64,000 bases of DNA from Novosphingobium panipatense. Its GTDB lineage: Bacteria; Pseudomonadota; Alphaproteobacteria; Sphingomonadales; Sphingomonadaceae. Below, piece by piece: positions 44,211 to 52,949 of this stretch. The translations under genes were made by a program, and so were the position numbers. The notes beneath the pieces are model-generated. The model saw nothing but the letters and a program-made list of their open reading frames with translations, was not told where the DNA came from and did not search any database. Where the stretch lies: assembly GCF_002149965.1 (NCBI RefSeq), contig NZ_MSQB01000001.1, forward strand, positions 160,046 through 224,045, written 5' to 3'. Position 1 is the stretch's first letter, and each line of letters opens with the position of its first letter.

Positions 44211-45383
44211 TTAAATGGAATGCCGCGCGGACTCTCCGCCCCGGGATCCCAGAACGTCGTGCAGTGGGGTAAGCGCCGCGCCCAAGACCACGGCCTTGCT
44301 GCCGAGAGACGAGGCGCAGATGCGGGGGACCGGTGCCTGATACCCCGAAAAGAGCCGGTTGCAGTGGGCATCGACTTGCGCGGCAAGCTGGGCCAGCACC
44401 GTTTTGGGAAGGGCGCCGGATATGACCACGGCGCCCGGATCGAGCCAGGCGACGCCGCTGTGGACGGCCATCGCCAATTGCGCGGAGGCGCGCTCGATCC
44501 AGGCTTCGAAAACGCCGTGGTGGCTTTCCATCAACCCTTCAAGGTCGGCCATCGAATCCGCCCTCGCTCCGGCTTTGCGCAAGGTTGCCAGCAGATCGAT
44601 GCCGGAAGGGCGGGGCATATCGCCGGGGAACAGGCGGCCGACCTCCCCGGCATTGTGGAATTCGCCCGCGAAGAGGTCCCGTTCGGCGATGAGCCCGCCG
44701 CCGACGCCGTGGCCCAGGAAAAAGACCAGGATGGAGCGGTGGCGACGCATGATCTCCGGGCGGTAATATTCGGCCAGTGCAGCCGCCGCGGCGTCGTTCT
44801 CGATCCAGACCGGCATGTCGAGGACGCCTTCCAGCACGTCCTGCAAGGGAATGTCGTTCCACGGCGCGATCCAGTCGACCACGCTGCGCCGGTTACGATC
44901 GCCGCCGATGGCATATCCCGCGACGGCGACGCCCAAACCGAGGAACCGGCCGCGCATGAACCCGCGTTCGGCGGCCAGGGCGCGCAGCCGCTCATCGAGG
45001 GTGCGGGCGAATACTTTCGGGTCGCCTTGCGCGAAAGGGCGGGAATCCTCGAAGAGGATCTCGCCCCGGAAGTCTATGACGACAAGCTCCATCCAGCCGG
45101 GGTGGATCGTGGCGCCGACCGACCATCCACCATGTCCGGCGATGGCAACCGGGATTGTCGGGCGACCTCGGACGGTCAGCGGGTTCGCGGGATTTTCCTC
45201 GATCAGCCCGAGCACGCCAAGCTGCTGCGTCAGGCGCGTCAGCGTGGCGGCATTGATATCCAGGGCCTGGGCGAGATGGACGCGGGCGGTGGGACCGTGG
45301 ATGCGCAGATGCTGCACCACCCGGCGCTGGGTATCGCTGAGCTGGAGCTGGGAATGTGGCGGGACCGGCATGCCGCGGCCCAT
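44211..45383 (-). CDS. ROK-family transcriptional regulator
   Basis: Sugar-responsive repressor type (NagC/XylR/Mlc relatives) of 390 residues. The N-terminal winged helix spans about 10-75 (VVQHLRIHGPTARVHLAQAL, ATLTRLTQQLGVLGLIEE). The sugar-kinase-like ROK domain follows, with WIENDAAAAALAEY and GEFHNAGEVGRLFPG. The CxCGxxGC zinc loop of kinase-type and many NagC-type ROK proteins is absent: its place reads PGDMPRPSGIDLL, so metal binding at that site is unlikely. It is divergent from an MFS symporter and upstream of a TonB receptor and glycerophosphodiesterase, all of which it probably controls. Confidence 0.92.
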   Translation of the reverse strand: MGRGMPVPPHSQLQLSDTQRRVVQHLRIHGPTARVHLAQALDINAATLTRLTQQLGVLGLIEENPANPLTVRGRPTIPVAIAGHGGWSVGATIHPGWMELVVIDFRGEILFEDSRPFAQGDPKVFARTLDERLRALAAERGFMRGRFLGLGVAVAGYAIGGDRNRRSVVDWIAPWNDIPLQDVLEGVLDMPVWIENDAAAAALAEYYRPEIMRRHRSILVFFLGHGVGGGLIAERDLFAGEFHNAGEVGRLFPGDMPRPSGIDLLATLRKAGARADSMADLEGLMESHHGVFEAWIERASAQLAMAVHSGVAWLDPGAVVISGALPKTVLAQLAAQVDAHCNRLFSGYQAPVPRICASSLGSKAVVLGAALTPLHDVLGSRGGESARHSI

Positions 45384-45388
45384 ATATT

Positions 45389-45410
45389 TTCATTGCGTCA
45401 AAAAAATGAA
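45389..45410. promoter_or_regulatory. inverted repeat in the ROK-MFS divergent promoter
   Basis: TTCATT-N10-AATGAA lies 5 bp from the ROK start and 26 bp from the MFS start. It shares the TTCAT half site with the palindrome at 44201-44210, so one repressor could act at both. Confidence 0.4.
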
Positions 45411-45435
45411 GGCAACCGGAGCTAGGGGCTTTCCC

Positions 45436-46794
45436 ATGTACCGCTCGCCCCAATCCCCGCATGAGATCAGGCCCGAAAGTGGCCTGACCCATGTGGTACG
45501 GATCGGCTACAGTTCGGGAAATCTCGGCAAGAGTTTCGTCTGGACCAGCTTCGAAAGCGTACTGCTCTATTTCCTGGTTCTGCACGTGGGCGTTCCGGTG
45601 GTATTCGCGGGAGGCCTGCTGACAGTTCTGATGGTGTGGGACGGACTTGCCGACCTTGCGGTTTCCTATCGCACGGATCGAACCGGGCGGCGTGACGGGC
45701 TGGCGCGGCTGATCCTGACCGGTGCGCCGTTGTGCGGCGGTTTCTTCGTGCTGGTCTACGCGGCGCCTTTGCTGGCGGGAAGCGGTACTGTCGGCACCGT
45801 GCTTGCCGTGATGGCGGTCGTCGCCAGCAGGGTCGGCTATACGCTCTGCGATGTCGGGCATAACACCTTGCTGGTGCGGGTCGCGGCGGCGGATCGCAAT
45901 GCCGCAGGCGTCTCGGCGCTTCGGCTGATTTTCAGCGCTCTGGGCGCCGGCTGCGCGGGACTGGCGCTGGCACGGGTTCTGTCGCTTGAGGACATGGCCG
46001 GCCAGGGCCGCGCCTTCATTGCATTCGGGCTGACGGGAGGCGGGCTCTATCTCGTAACCCTGCTCGTCGCGCGGGGCGTGACCCGTCATCTACCGGCTAC
46101 GTCCAGCGAACCTGTGCGCGGATCCGCCTTGCAGATGGCCCGCAACTTGTGGAGCAACCGCGACTACCGCGCGGTGCTGGGCATCATCGCGGTCCAGAGT
46201 GCGCTGATTCCGTTCTTCACGCGCGCCTTGCCGTTCCTGGGCCGTGCGATCATGGCCGATCCTGCCTGGCCGGGATGGGCGCTGAGCGTGATCACGCTGG
46301 GACAGAGCCTGTCGCTTCCGCTCTGGATGCTGGCAGCACGGCGGCGTGGTTCGCGGGATCTGATGGCTTTCGCGCACGTCGGACTGCTGCTGGCGCTAGC
46401 CGGTTTCGCGCTCACGTTCGGGCATGCCACAGCGACCGGGTTCCTCGCGCTTCTGGGTGTCAGCCAGGCGGGAATGGGCATGGCTGTCTGGGCCATGCTG
46501 GCATCGAGCATCAGATCGCACGGCCCGGGGCATGACGGGGGAGAGGCTTTGCCTGTCGGCCTGTTCCTGGCGACGCTGAAAGTGGCTTCCGGCATGGGAA
46601 CGATGGTTCTTTCGGCCTTGCTGGCGGCGGCGGGCATCGACCCGATGCATGGTGCGGGAGAAAGCGCGCAAGCGGCGCTGCTGGCAAGCGTGGGCATACC
46701 GATGGCCGGCTCGGTCGTTCTGCTGATCGCCCATTGCCTTGCCAATGCTCCCGGCAGGCGGGCGCAAGCCCCGGCGCACCTTTTGCCGGGGTGA
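45436..46794 (+). CDS. MFS transporter, GPH-like (glycoside-pentoside-hexuronide:cation symporter) family
   Basis: Inner-membrane symporter of 452 residues with about 12 helices. The N-terminus (RIGYSSGNLGKSFVWTSFES, FVVLHVGVP-like helix) and LMVWDGLADLAVSYRTDRT correspond to the GPH signature in which WD/NGLxDPxxGxxxDRT marks the family; here the loop reads DGLADLAVSYRTDRT. ATG 45436 has AGGGG 7 bases upstream; an in-frame ATG at 45406 lies inside the inverted repeat and is less likely. Divergent from the ROK gene, it would carry the product released from the TonB receptor's ligand into the cytoplasm. Confidence 0.87.
   Translation: MYRSPQSPHEIRPESGLTHVVRIGYSSGNLGKSFVWTSFESVLLYFLVLHVGVPVVFAGGLLTVLMVWDGLADLAVSYRTDRTGRRDGLARLILTGAPLCGGFFVLVYAAPLLAGSGTVGTVLAVMAVVASRVGYTLCDVGHNTLLVRVAAADRNAAGVSALRLIFSALGAGCAGLALARVLSLEDMAGQGRAFIAFGLTGGGLYLVTLLVARGVTRHLPATSSEPVRGSALQMARNLWSNRDYRAVLGIIAVQSALIPFFTRALPFLGRAIMADPAWPGWALSVITLGQSLSLPLWMLAARRRGSRDLMAFAHVGLLLALAGFALTFGHATATGFLALLGVSQAGMGMAVWAMLASSIRSHGPGHDGGEALPVGLFLATLKVASGMGTMVLSALLAAAGIDPMHGAGESAQAALLASVGIPMAGSVVLLIAHCLANAPGRRAQAPAHLLPG
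46769..46791 (+). terminator. possible terminator hairpin overlapping the MFS 3' end
   Basis: CCCCGGC, 9-base loop, GCCGGGG, ending one base before the MFS stop. No T-run follows, so if it terminates it would be weak. The remaining 231 bases to the MipA stop (46795-47025) hold no gene or strong structure that I can see. Confidence 0.3.
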
Positions 46795-47025
46795 AGATGC
46801 GCGAGCGATGCCAGCGTTCGGCGCCCCGCATTGCGCGCGGGTTCGTCGAAGCGCCGATCAGGATCAGCCGGGGGCGACCCGGGGGCTCTTCGGGATACGA
46901 AAGAAGACCAGGCTGTCCACAAGGCTCGCGCACCTTCGACGCTGAGACGCCGGGTTAGGTGCAAACCCTCATCGGAAAATCACGGAGGAAGCGATTTTAT
47001 CGATCTTTCGCCTCCCCCACCGGCA

Positions 47026-47820
47026 TTACCAGAACTTGCCCATGCGATACGTCAGCGAGAAAAATCCCGTGGGCTGGGTTTTCTTTTCCACCAGCGGGCT
47101 GTCCTTCACGTCGCCCAGCAGGGTCGTGACCCCGGCCGTGGCGCTGGCGGAGAGGCGGTTTGTCAGGCGGTAGACGAGCGTGACATTGGCGGAGGCATCC
47201 TTGAAGCCGCTGCCGGCGCGGAACTGCGAAAGACCGGATGCCTGCGCCTCGCGGGCGGTAATGCCGAAATAGCGGTCGTTGTTCTTGCGGTCGCCCCAAG
47301 TCACCACGGCGGCGGGCACGAGGGTCAGGCGCGGCGAGACGGGGACGGGATAGGCCAGGCTTGCGTCCACGGTGACGCCCCCGGTTCCGCCCACGAAGCC
47401 CTGGGTTCCGCCGATGGTCGCCATGGCGCCGCCCGCCCTGAAGGAACCGAAGATGCGCGCGCCCGCGCCGAAGTCCACGCCTCTGACGCCGTCGGGAACG
47501 TCGCGGCGGCGGTAGCCCGGGGTCAGGGCGATGCTGGCGCCGATCGTGAAGTCGCGCGTCTCGATGGCCTTGGCGCCGATACCGTCCCGCAAGTTGGCGA
47601 AGAACGGGCCGGAGACGATATCGAGAGCGGGCAGGGGCAGGACGCGGTAGTCGTCGGCGCCCTGGTAGACGGGGACTACGGCGGCGCCCATGCCGATGAT
47701 CACGCGATCGGCGCTGACCTGCGGGGCGTCGTCATTGCTGTTCTGGGCATGCGCGGCGTTACTGAACAAGGCTGCGGCCAGGCCGATGGCAAGGCCGCTG
47801 GCGCCGTTGTGAAACTTCAT
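47026..47820 (-). CDS. MipA/OmpV family outer-membrane protein
   Basis: Beta-barrel outer-membrane protein of 264 residues. Signal peptide (SGLAIGLAAALFSNAAHAQ), then IIGMGAAVVPVYQGADDYRVLPLPALDI, the conserved opening of MipA/OmpV proteins. The barrel strands alternate with GADFGAGARIFG-type turns (GVDFGAGARIFGSF), and the C-terminus is FFSLTYRMGKFW. MipA was first described as a scaffold for MltA and MrcB in murein synthesis; other members are stress-induced porin-like proteins. ATG 47820 is chosen because the signal peptide starts there; the ribosome site is weak. Divergent from the FecI-like sigma factor, 207 bp apart. Confidence 0.9.
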   Translation of the reverse strand: MKFHNGASGLAIGLAAALFSNAAHAQNSNDDAPQVSADRVIIGMGAAVVPVYQGADDYRVLPLPALDIVSGPFFANLRDGIGAKAIETRDFTIGASIALTPGYRRRDVPDGVRGVDFGAGARIFGSFRAGGAMATIGGTQGFVGGTGGVTVDASLAYPVPVSPRLTLVPAAVVTWGDRKNNDRYFGITAREAQASGLSQFRAGSGFKDASANVTLVYRLTNRLSASATAGVTTLLGDVKDSPLVEKKTQPTGFFSLTYRMGKFW

Positions 47821-48027
47821 CCTGATACTGATCCATTCTGGTTGCGTGTCGGCGGAGGCAGACTTCCGCCCCTCTCTTGATGAGATGCCGCAAGGGCCTG
47901 CTTCCTCATCGAAAAGTTGCATAGGCGGAAACCCTGCCAGCGGTAGCGCGCGAAAGCGGTTGTTCGACGGCGTGTGCATGGCTAGCGTCCCGGCGGCCGC
48001 ACCTCGGGGATTGAGCAAGCAGAAGTC

Positions 48028-48594
48028 ATGGAAAGCAGCGGTCTTCTCGAGGCCTTTCTGGCCCTTCGGGCGGCCTTGCACAGATATCTGTCCTTACAGG
48101 GCGCATCGCCGGACGAGGCGGAGGATATCCTGCAGGAGGCCGGTGTGAAACTGGCCGAGAAATCGCTGTCATCCATCGAGAACCCGCGCGCCTATCTCTA
48201 TCGGATGGTTCACAATCTATTTGTCCTGCACCGGCGCACCGCCAGCCGCCGAACGCGGCGGGACGAAGCCTGGGCAGGCGTTCATAGCGGCGATCCGCCG
48301 GAAATGGACGAGACGCCTTCGGCCGAAGCGGGGCTGATCGCGCGCGAGCAACTGGCCATCCTGCAAAGTGCGATCAGCGCGCTTCCCGAACGGACCAGGA
48401 CGATCTTTCGGCGCTTCCGCCTGGAAGGCGTGCCGCAGCGGCAGATCGCGGCGGAACTGGGGATCAGTCTCAGCGCCGTGGAGAAGCATCTGGCCAAGGC
48501 CTACGAGGCGATCGCCGTGCGGGGGCGGAAAATCGATGGGGCGGCATGGAGTGCGCGGCATCTCATGAGCAAGGAGGGCCGCCATGGACAGTGA
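48028..48594 (+). CDS. fecI: ECF sigma factor, FecI-like
   Basis: Extracytoplasmic-function sigma factor of 188 residues. Region 2 (about 20-85) has PDEAEDILQEAGVKLAEK and NPRAYLYRMVHNLFVLHRR; region 4 (about 115-165) has ALPERTRTIFRRFRLEG and PQRQIAAELGISLSAVEKHL. These are the features of the FecI group, which is activated through a surface-signalling TonB receptor and a FecR-type membrane regulator, exactly the two genes that follow. It overlaps fecR by 11 bp. The symbol reflects family membership, not proof of ferric citrate as signal. Confidence 0.92.
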   Translation: MESSGLLEAFLALRAALHRYLSLQGASPDEAEDILQEAGVKLAEKSLSSIENPRAYLYRMVHNLFVLHRRTASRRTRRDEAWAGVHSGDPPEMDETPSAEAGLIAREQLAILQSAISALPERTRTIFRRFRLEGVPQRQIAAELGISLSAVEKHLAKAYEAIAVRGRKIDGAAWSARHLMSKEGRHGQ

Positions 48595-49546
48595 TATCGA
48601 CCTTGCCATGCGGCGCGAAGCAATCGGTTGGCTCGTCCGTCTGCGCGACGCGGAAGATGCCGACTGGCTGCATTTCGAGCAATGGCTGGCCCAGAATCCC
48701 GGCCATGCCGCCGCCTATCGGGAGATCGAGGACCTCGATATCGATATCGGTCCCTTGCTGGACCGGGTCGATTTCCACGGTGCGGCCAATGACGACGCGC
48801 TTGCCGGGCGGCCGGGCCTGATCCGGCGCCGATGGCTTGTCGGTGGCGGCGCGTTGGCGGCGATGGTGCTGGCGGCCCTGGCGATCGTTCCGCAGTTTCT
48901 GCATGATCGCTACGAAGTGCGTAGCGGCAACGGCGAAACCCGGATCGTCTTGCTGGAAGGCGGCACGCGGGTGACACTCAATGGAAACAGCCGGATCATC
49001 CTCGACCGGAAAGATCCACGCTTTGCGGAACTGACCTCGGGAGAGGCGCTGTTCGAAGTGCGCCATGATGCCCGCCGTCCCTTCCGTGTCCTTGTCGGCC
49101 GCAGGGTCGTCGAGGACGCCGGTACGGTTTTCAATCTGGCCTACGAGGGCAGCTCCCTTCGCCTGGCCGTTGCCGAGGGCAAGGTCATCTATGCTCCGGG
49201 AGCGGGCCAGACCGAACTGGAAGCCGGGGAGGGCCTCGAGACTTCGGCGGACGGAACGACCGTCGTCATCGGCGCCGTCCGCAAGGAGTCGGTGGGCGGT
49301 TGGCGGCAGGGCGAACTGACTTATCAGGGCGAGCCACTGTCCACGGTGGCCGCAGACCTTTCCCGCCTGCTCGGCGTGGCGGTGCGGGTGGATCCGGCAA
49401 TCGCGGCGCGGCCCTATTTCGGGACCATCGTGCTGCGGCGGGGCGATGCCACGCAGTTGCAGGCGCTGATGGCGGCGCTCGATGTCGAGGCGGTTTCCGA
49501 TGGGAACGGGATCACCATGAAGCCCCATGGCGATGGAATACCTTAG
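48584..49546 (+). CDS. fecR: FecR-family anti-sigma/sigma regulator
   Basis: Inner-membrane signal relay of 320 residues. Cytoplasmic N-terminal DUF4880-type segment (REAIGWLVRLRDAEDADWLHF, WLAQNPGHAAAYREIE) would hold the sigma factor. One membrane helix follows (about 88-108, GGGALAAMVLAALAIVP). The periplasmic FecR domain (about 115-215) has TRIVLLEGGTRVTLNGNSR and VVEDAGTVFNLAY, and a C-terminal STN-like part contacts the receptor (PLSTVAADLSRLLGVAVRVD). Overlaps both neighbours (11 bp with the sigma factor, 20 bp with the receptor), a compact three-gene signalling operon. Confidence 0.93.
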   Translation: MDSDIDLAMRREAIGWLVRLRDAEDADWLHFEQWLAQNPGHAAAYREIEDLDIDIGPLLDRVDFHGAANDDALAGRPGLIRRRWLVGGGALAAMVLAALAIVPQFLHDRYEVRSGNGETRIVLLEGGTRVTLNGNSRIILDRKDPRFAELTSGEALFEVRHDARRPFRVLVGRRVVEDAGTVFNLAYEGSSLRLAVAEGKVIYAPGAGQTELEAGEGLETSADGTTVVIGAVRKESVGGWRQGELTYQGEPLSTVAADLSRLLGVAVRVDPAIAARPYFGTIVLRRGDATQLQALMAALDVEAVSDGNGITMKPHGDGIP

Positions 49547-51926
49547 CCGCCGCAGCCGGGTCCTGTGCCTGTCCATCGCCCCGTTCATCGCCCCGTTCAT
49601 CGCATTGCCCGCTCTGGTGGCAGGTGGATCCGCACCGGCTCGCGCCGAGACATTCCGGGTTGCGCCCGGCCCGCTGGGCGAAGTGATAACGCAGATCGGG
49701 CGGCAGGCGGGGGCGACGATCGTGCTCGCGGACCCGCAAGTCGCGGGCCGCCGGTCTCCGGGCGTTTCCGGCATGCTGCCCTTGCGCGCGGCGCTGCGGC
49801 AGGCCTTGCGCGGGACCGGTGCCGAAGCTGTGTTCATCACGCCTTCGGTCATTCGGATCCGTGCCGAAACGGGCAAGGGCGAGCCTCGACAGGCCGGGCG
49901 TACAGCGCTCGTTCCAGCACCCGTCGGCGCCGACATCCTCGTGACCGCCAGCAAGCAGGGACTGGCCCTCGACACCTATCCAGGATCCGCCAAGGTGATC
50001 CGGCTCGACGAAGGTGGCTTTGCCTCGCAGACTGGGGAGGGCAGTGCGGCGATCACGCGGCTTTCACCGACGCTGGGTGCGACCAACCTGGGGCGGGGGC
50101 GCAACAAGCTGTTCATTCGCGGCATTGCCGACAGCAGCTTCAGCGGGCCGACCCAGACCACCACCGGACAGTATCTGGGCGATGTCAGGCTCACCTACAA
50201 CGCACCGGATCCAGATCTCAATCTCTATGACATGGAGCGTATAGAAGTCCTGGCCGGGCCGCAGGGCACGCTTTACGGACCCAGCTCCCTTGGCGGCATT
50301 CTGCGGCTGGAGCCCAACAGGCCGAGTGTGCAGGCGCTCTCCCTTAGCGCCAGCACGGGCCTCGGCTTCACGCGCCACGGCGGGGCCAGCTTCGAAGGCG
50401 CGGTCATGGCCAATGTCCCGGTCGATGCGGACAAGGCGCTTCGCGTGGTCCTGTTCGGCGGGCGGGCGGGGGGCTACATCGATGCGCCGCAGCAGGGGCG
50501 CAGGAACGTCAACGCCACCGTGAACTACGGTCAGCGCACGACACTGCGCTTCGAAGACCTTGGCGGCTGGACGATCGACCTTGGCACGGTGTTCCAGAAT
50601 TTCCGCAGCGGCGACGGACAGTACCTCTTGCGCGGAGAGCCAGCCCTGACCCGGTCCGGCACCGTGCCGCAGCCTTACGAGAACAACTATCGCCTCGCTT
50701 TCGTCACCGCGACACGTAGATTCGGGGCGGTCGACCTGACGAGCGTGACATCGGCAGTGCGGCAGGACCTTTCGACCGTGTTCGACGCCACCGGCTATGA
50801 CGGTTCGGACAATGCCTACCGGCTGGGAGAGGATCAGACGGTCACGCTCATTTCGCAGGAAATGCGGATTTCGGGAGGGCGCGGGGCCGCACCCTGGGTG
50901 GCGGGTTTCGCGCTGGCCCGCAGTACCAACCGGCGCGACCTGTCGATCGGCACGCCCACGGACTGGACGGACAGCGCGGGCTTGCAGGACGACCAGCTGG
51001 AAACGGCGGTCTTCGCGCAGGCGTCAAGCCCGCTCCTTGCCAACCTCACCGCAACGGCCGGTCTGCGCCTGACCACTTCGCACAGCAAGCGCCGGGCATT
51101 CCATATCGACGTCGAGGGTCTGGAAGGCAGGACCGGCAATACCCGGCGCCTTTCCGGGACCTTGGGTCTGGTCTGGAAACCGATTCCCCAGGCGAGCCTT
51201 TTCGCCGATTTCCGGCAGGGCTACCGACCCGGCGGACTGGGCTTTGCCGTTTCCGGCAATACCGTTCAGACTAGGCAATATGCACCCGACGATCTCAGGA
51301 TGATCGAGTGGGGCCTGCGCTGGGGAGCATCCGGCCCCGTCCAGCTTCAGGCGACGATGTTCCTGGTGGATTGGCGGAACATCCAGGCGGACCTCGTCGG
51401 ACCATATGCCATCCCTTACACGACCAACATCGGCCGGGGCGTGATCCACGGGCTGGATACGGAAATCGTCGTTCGCCCGCTGGCTTCGCTGACGTTCAAG
51501 GCGTCCGGCTTCTTCAATCGCAGCCGTCTGAGAGATGCGAGCGTGACCGTGTTTGACGAAGCCGAAGGGGGCACGGCCTATGCTCTTCCGAACGTTCCGC
51601 GCCGGGGGGCAAGGCTGTCATCGGCCTGGGAACAGGCGGTCGGCCGCGATGCTCGCTTTCGGCTCGATGCCGCGCTTCGCTATGTCGGCCCGTCGCGGCT
51701 GGGTGTGGGATCCTATCTCGACATCCCGCAGGGCGACTATCTCGTTTGCGACTTTTCCGCGGGCGTGGAGCGGCGGGGGCTGGGCCTCTCGCTGGATGTC
51801 TACAACCTGCTCGATTCCCGCGGCAATACGTTCAGCTACGGCAATCCAGTGGGTGTCGGGCAGGGCAACCAGTGGACGCCGCTGAGGCCGAGGACCGTGA
51901 AGATCACCGCGCGGGCGGCTTTCTGA
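49527..51926 (+). CDS. TonB-dependent transducer with N-terminal STN signalling domain (FecA-like)
   Basis: Outer-membrane receptor of 799 residues that should both import its ligand and signal through the FecR/FecI pair. After the signal peptide comes an STN domain (about 40-115; GPLGEVITQIGRQAGATIVL, LRAALRQALRGTGAEAVFI), then a TonB-box-like DILVTASKQ, plug (about 140-270; YDMERIEVLAGPQGTLYGP) and barrel ending VKITARAAF. ATG 49527 lies inside the fecR 3' end; ATG 49533 is an alternative. The signal peptide contains a duplicated IAPF from a 12-bp tandem repeat. The barrel resembles sphingomonad receptors for siderophores or other small ligands; the ligand is unknown. Confidence 0.91.
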   Translation: MAMEYLSRRSRVLCLSIAPFIAPFIALPALVAGGSAPARAETFRVAPGPLGEVITQIGRQAGATIVLADPQVAGRRSPGVSGMLPLRAALRQALRGTGAEAVFITPSVIRIRAETGKGEPRQAGRTALVPAPVGADILVTASKQGLALDTYPGSAKVIRLDEGGFASQTGEGSAAITRLSPTLGATNLGRGRNKLFIRGIADSSFSGPTQTTTGQYLGDVRLTYNAPDPDLNLYDMERIEVLAGPQGTLYGPSSLGGILRLEPNRPSVQALSLSASTGLGFTRHGGASFEGAVMANVPVDADKALRVVLFGGRAGGYIDAPQQGRRNVNATVNYGQRTTLRFEDLGGWTIDLGTVFQNFRSGDGQYLLRGEPALTRSGTVPQPYENNYRLAFVTATRRFGAVDLTSVTSAVRQDLSTVFDATGYDGSDNAYRLGEDQTVTLISQEMRISGGRGAAPWVAGFALARSTNRRDLSIGTPTDWTDSAGLQDDQLETAVFAQASSPLLANLTATAGLRLTTSHSKRRAFHIDVEGLEGRTGNTRRLSGTLGLVWKPIPQASLFADFRQGYRPGGLGFAVSGNTVQTRQYAPDDLRMIEWGLRWGASGPVQLQATMFLVDWRNIQADLVGPYAIPYTTNIGRGVIHGLDTEIVVRPLASLTFKASGFFNRSRLRDASVTVFDEAEGGTAYALPNVPRRGARLSSAWEQAVGRDARFRLDAALRYVGPSRLGVGSYLDIPQGDYLVCDFSAGVERRGLGLSLDVYNLLDSRGNTFSYGNPVGVGQGNQWTPLRPRTVKITARAAF
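49575..49598 (+). repeat. 12-bp perfect tandem duplication in the receptor signal peptide
   Basis: Two copies of ATCGCCCCGTTC (49575-49586, 49587-49598) followed by a partial third (ATCGC). They encode IAPF-IAPF-IALP within the hydrophobic core and lengthen it in frame. Confidence 0.85.
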
Positions 51927-51934
51927 AACCACCT

Positions 51935-51974
51935 GCACTTTCCCCGCCCCATTTCGACAGGGAGGGGAAAGTGC
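51935..51974. terminator. terminator between the FecA-like gene and the convergent GH43 gene
   Basis: GCACTTTCCCC (51935-51945) pairs exactly with GGGGAAAGTGC (51964-51974) around an 18-base loop that can form a few further pairs. It lies between two convergent stops. No T-run, so a bidirectional or Rho-assisted role is possible. Confidence 0.5.
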
Positions 51975-51983
51975 CGATGACGG

Positions 51984-52949
51984 TTACCAGGGCTTCGCCG
52001 ATGCTCCGTCGGTCATCGTGATAGGCATTATGTCGCCCTTGGCGTCGTACTGGATCTCCTCGATGGCGATCTGGCGCTCGCCGTCGAAGGGCTCCTTGCC
52101 CGCTGCGCGGTCCCAGCGGTGGTAGACGATGAACCATCGTCCGTCCTTGTGCTGGACGAAGCTGTGATGGCCCGGCCCCTGATGCGTGGCATCGCTGGTC
52201 AGGATCGCGCCGCGATAGGTCCAGGGGCCGGTGGGCGAGGATGCCGTGGCGTAGTGGACCGAGTAGCTCGAACCGTTGAACTTCCCATGGCTGTACGAGA
52301 GGTAGTAGATGCCGCCGCGTTCATGCATGAACGCGCCTTCGGTGAAGTGCGGCGGCTGCTGCACTTTCACTTCGCGGCGGATCGAGGTCATGTCCTTGTT
52401 CAGTTCGAAGACCCGCAGGGTCGAACCCGCGCTGCCGCCAGCGTAGAAATAGGGCTTCTTCGTCTTGGGATCGATGAAGACCATCGGATCGATCGCCTCG
52501 AAGCCGTTGCCGCCGGTCAGCAGCGGCTTGCCCACGTCCTGGTAGGGGCCTTCCGGCTTGTCCGCCACGGCCACGCCGATCCGGCTCGGCGTGGGGTTCT
52601 GCGGGCCGACCGAGTAGTAGAGATACCACTTGCCGTTCGCCTGGGCGACGCCCGGCGCCCAGAGGAAGTGATCCTTCGCGCCGTCGTCTCCGATCCACTT
52701 GATCGCGTCGCGCCGGATCACGGTGCCGCGATCCTGCCAGGTCTTGAGGTCGGTGGTCGAGAAGGCGCCGAAGCGGTCGGCGGACCAGCTTCCGCCGGGA
52801 CCGCCCGTGGGGAACACCCATAGCGCGTCGCCGATGACGACGGCATGGGGGTCGGCGCCCTCGAACTGCGGATTGTCCGCAAGCAGGGGAGCGCCCAAGC
52901 CAAGCGCCGCCATGGCGAGGGAACTGGCGAGGAGAAGCCGACCCTTCAT
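51984..52949 (-). CDS. GH43 glycoside hydrolase (five-bladed propeller), exported
   Basis: Inverting exo-enzyme of the arabinofuranosidase/xylosidase family. 321 residues with signal peptide (LLLASSLAMAALGLGAPLLA). Family residues: general base Asp33 in GADPHAVV, FLWAPGV, modulating Asp in EAIDPMVFIDP, and the acid Glu in FTEGAFMHERGG; GHHSFVQ supplies the blade-five His. Its start shares one base with the TonB receptor stop (TGATG), so the two are co-expressed and the enzyme probably acts on glycan taken up by that receptor. GH43 substrates range over arabinan, xylan and galactan, and I cannot fix the sugar. Confidence 0.9.
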   Translation of the reverse strand: MKGRLLLASSLAMAALGLGAPLLADNPQFEGADPHAVVIGDALWVFPTGGPGGSWSADRFGAFSTTDLKTWQDRGTVIRRDAIKWIGDDGAKDHFLWAPGVAQANGKWYLYYSVGPQNPTPSRIGVAVADKPEGPYQDVGKPLLTGGNGFEAIDPMVFIDPKTKKPYFYAGGSAGSTLRVFELNKDMTSIRREVKVQQPPHFTEGAFMHERGGIYYLSYSHGKFNGSSYSVHYATASSPTGPWTYRGAILTSDATHQGPGHHSFVQHKDGRWFIVYHRWDRAAGKEPFDGERQIAIEEIQYDAKGDIMPITMTDGASAKPW

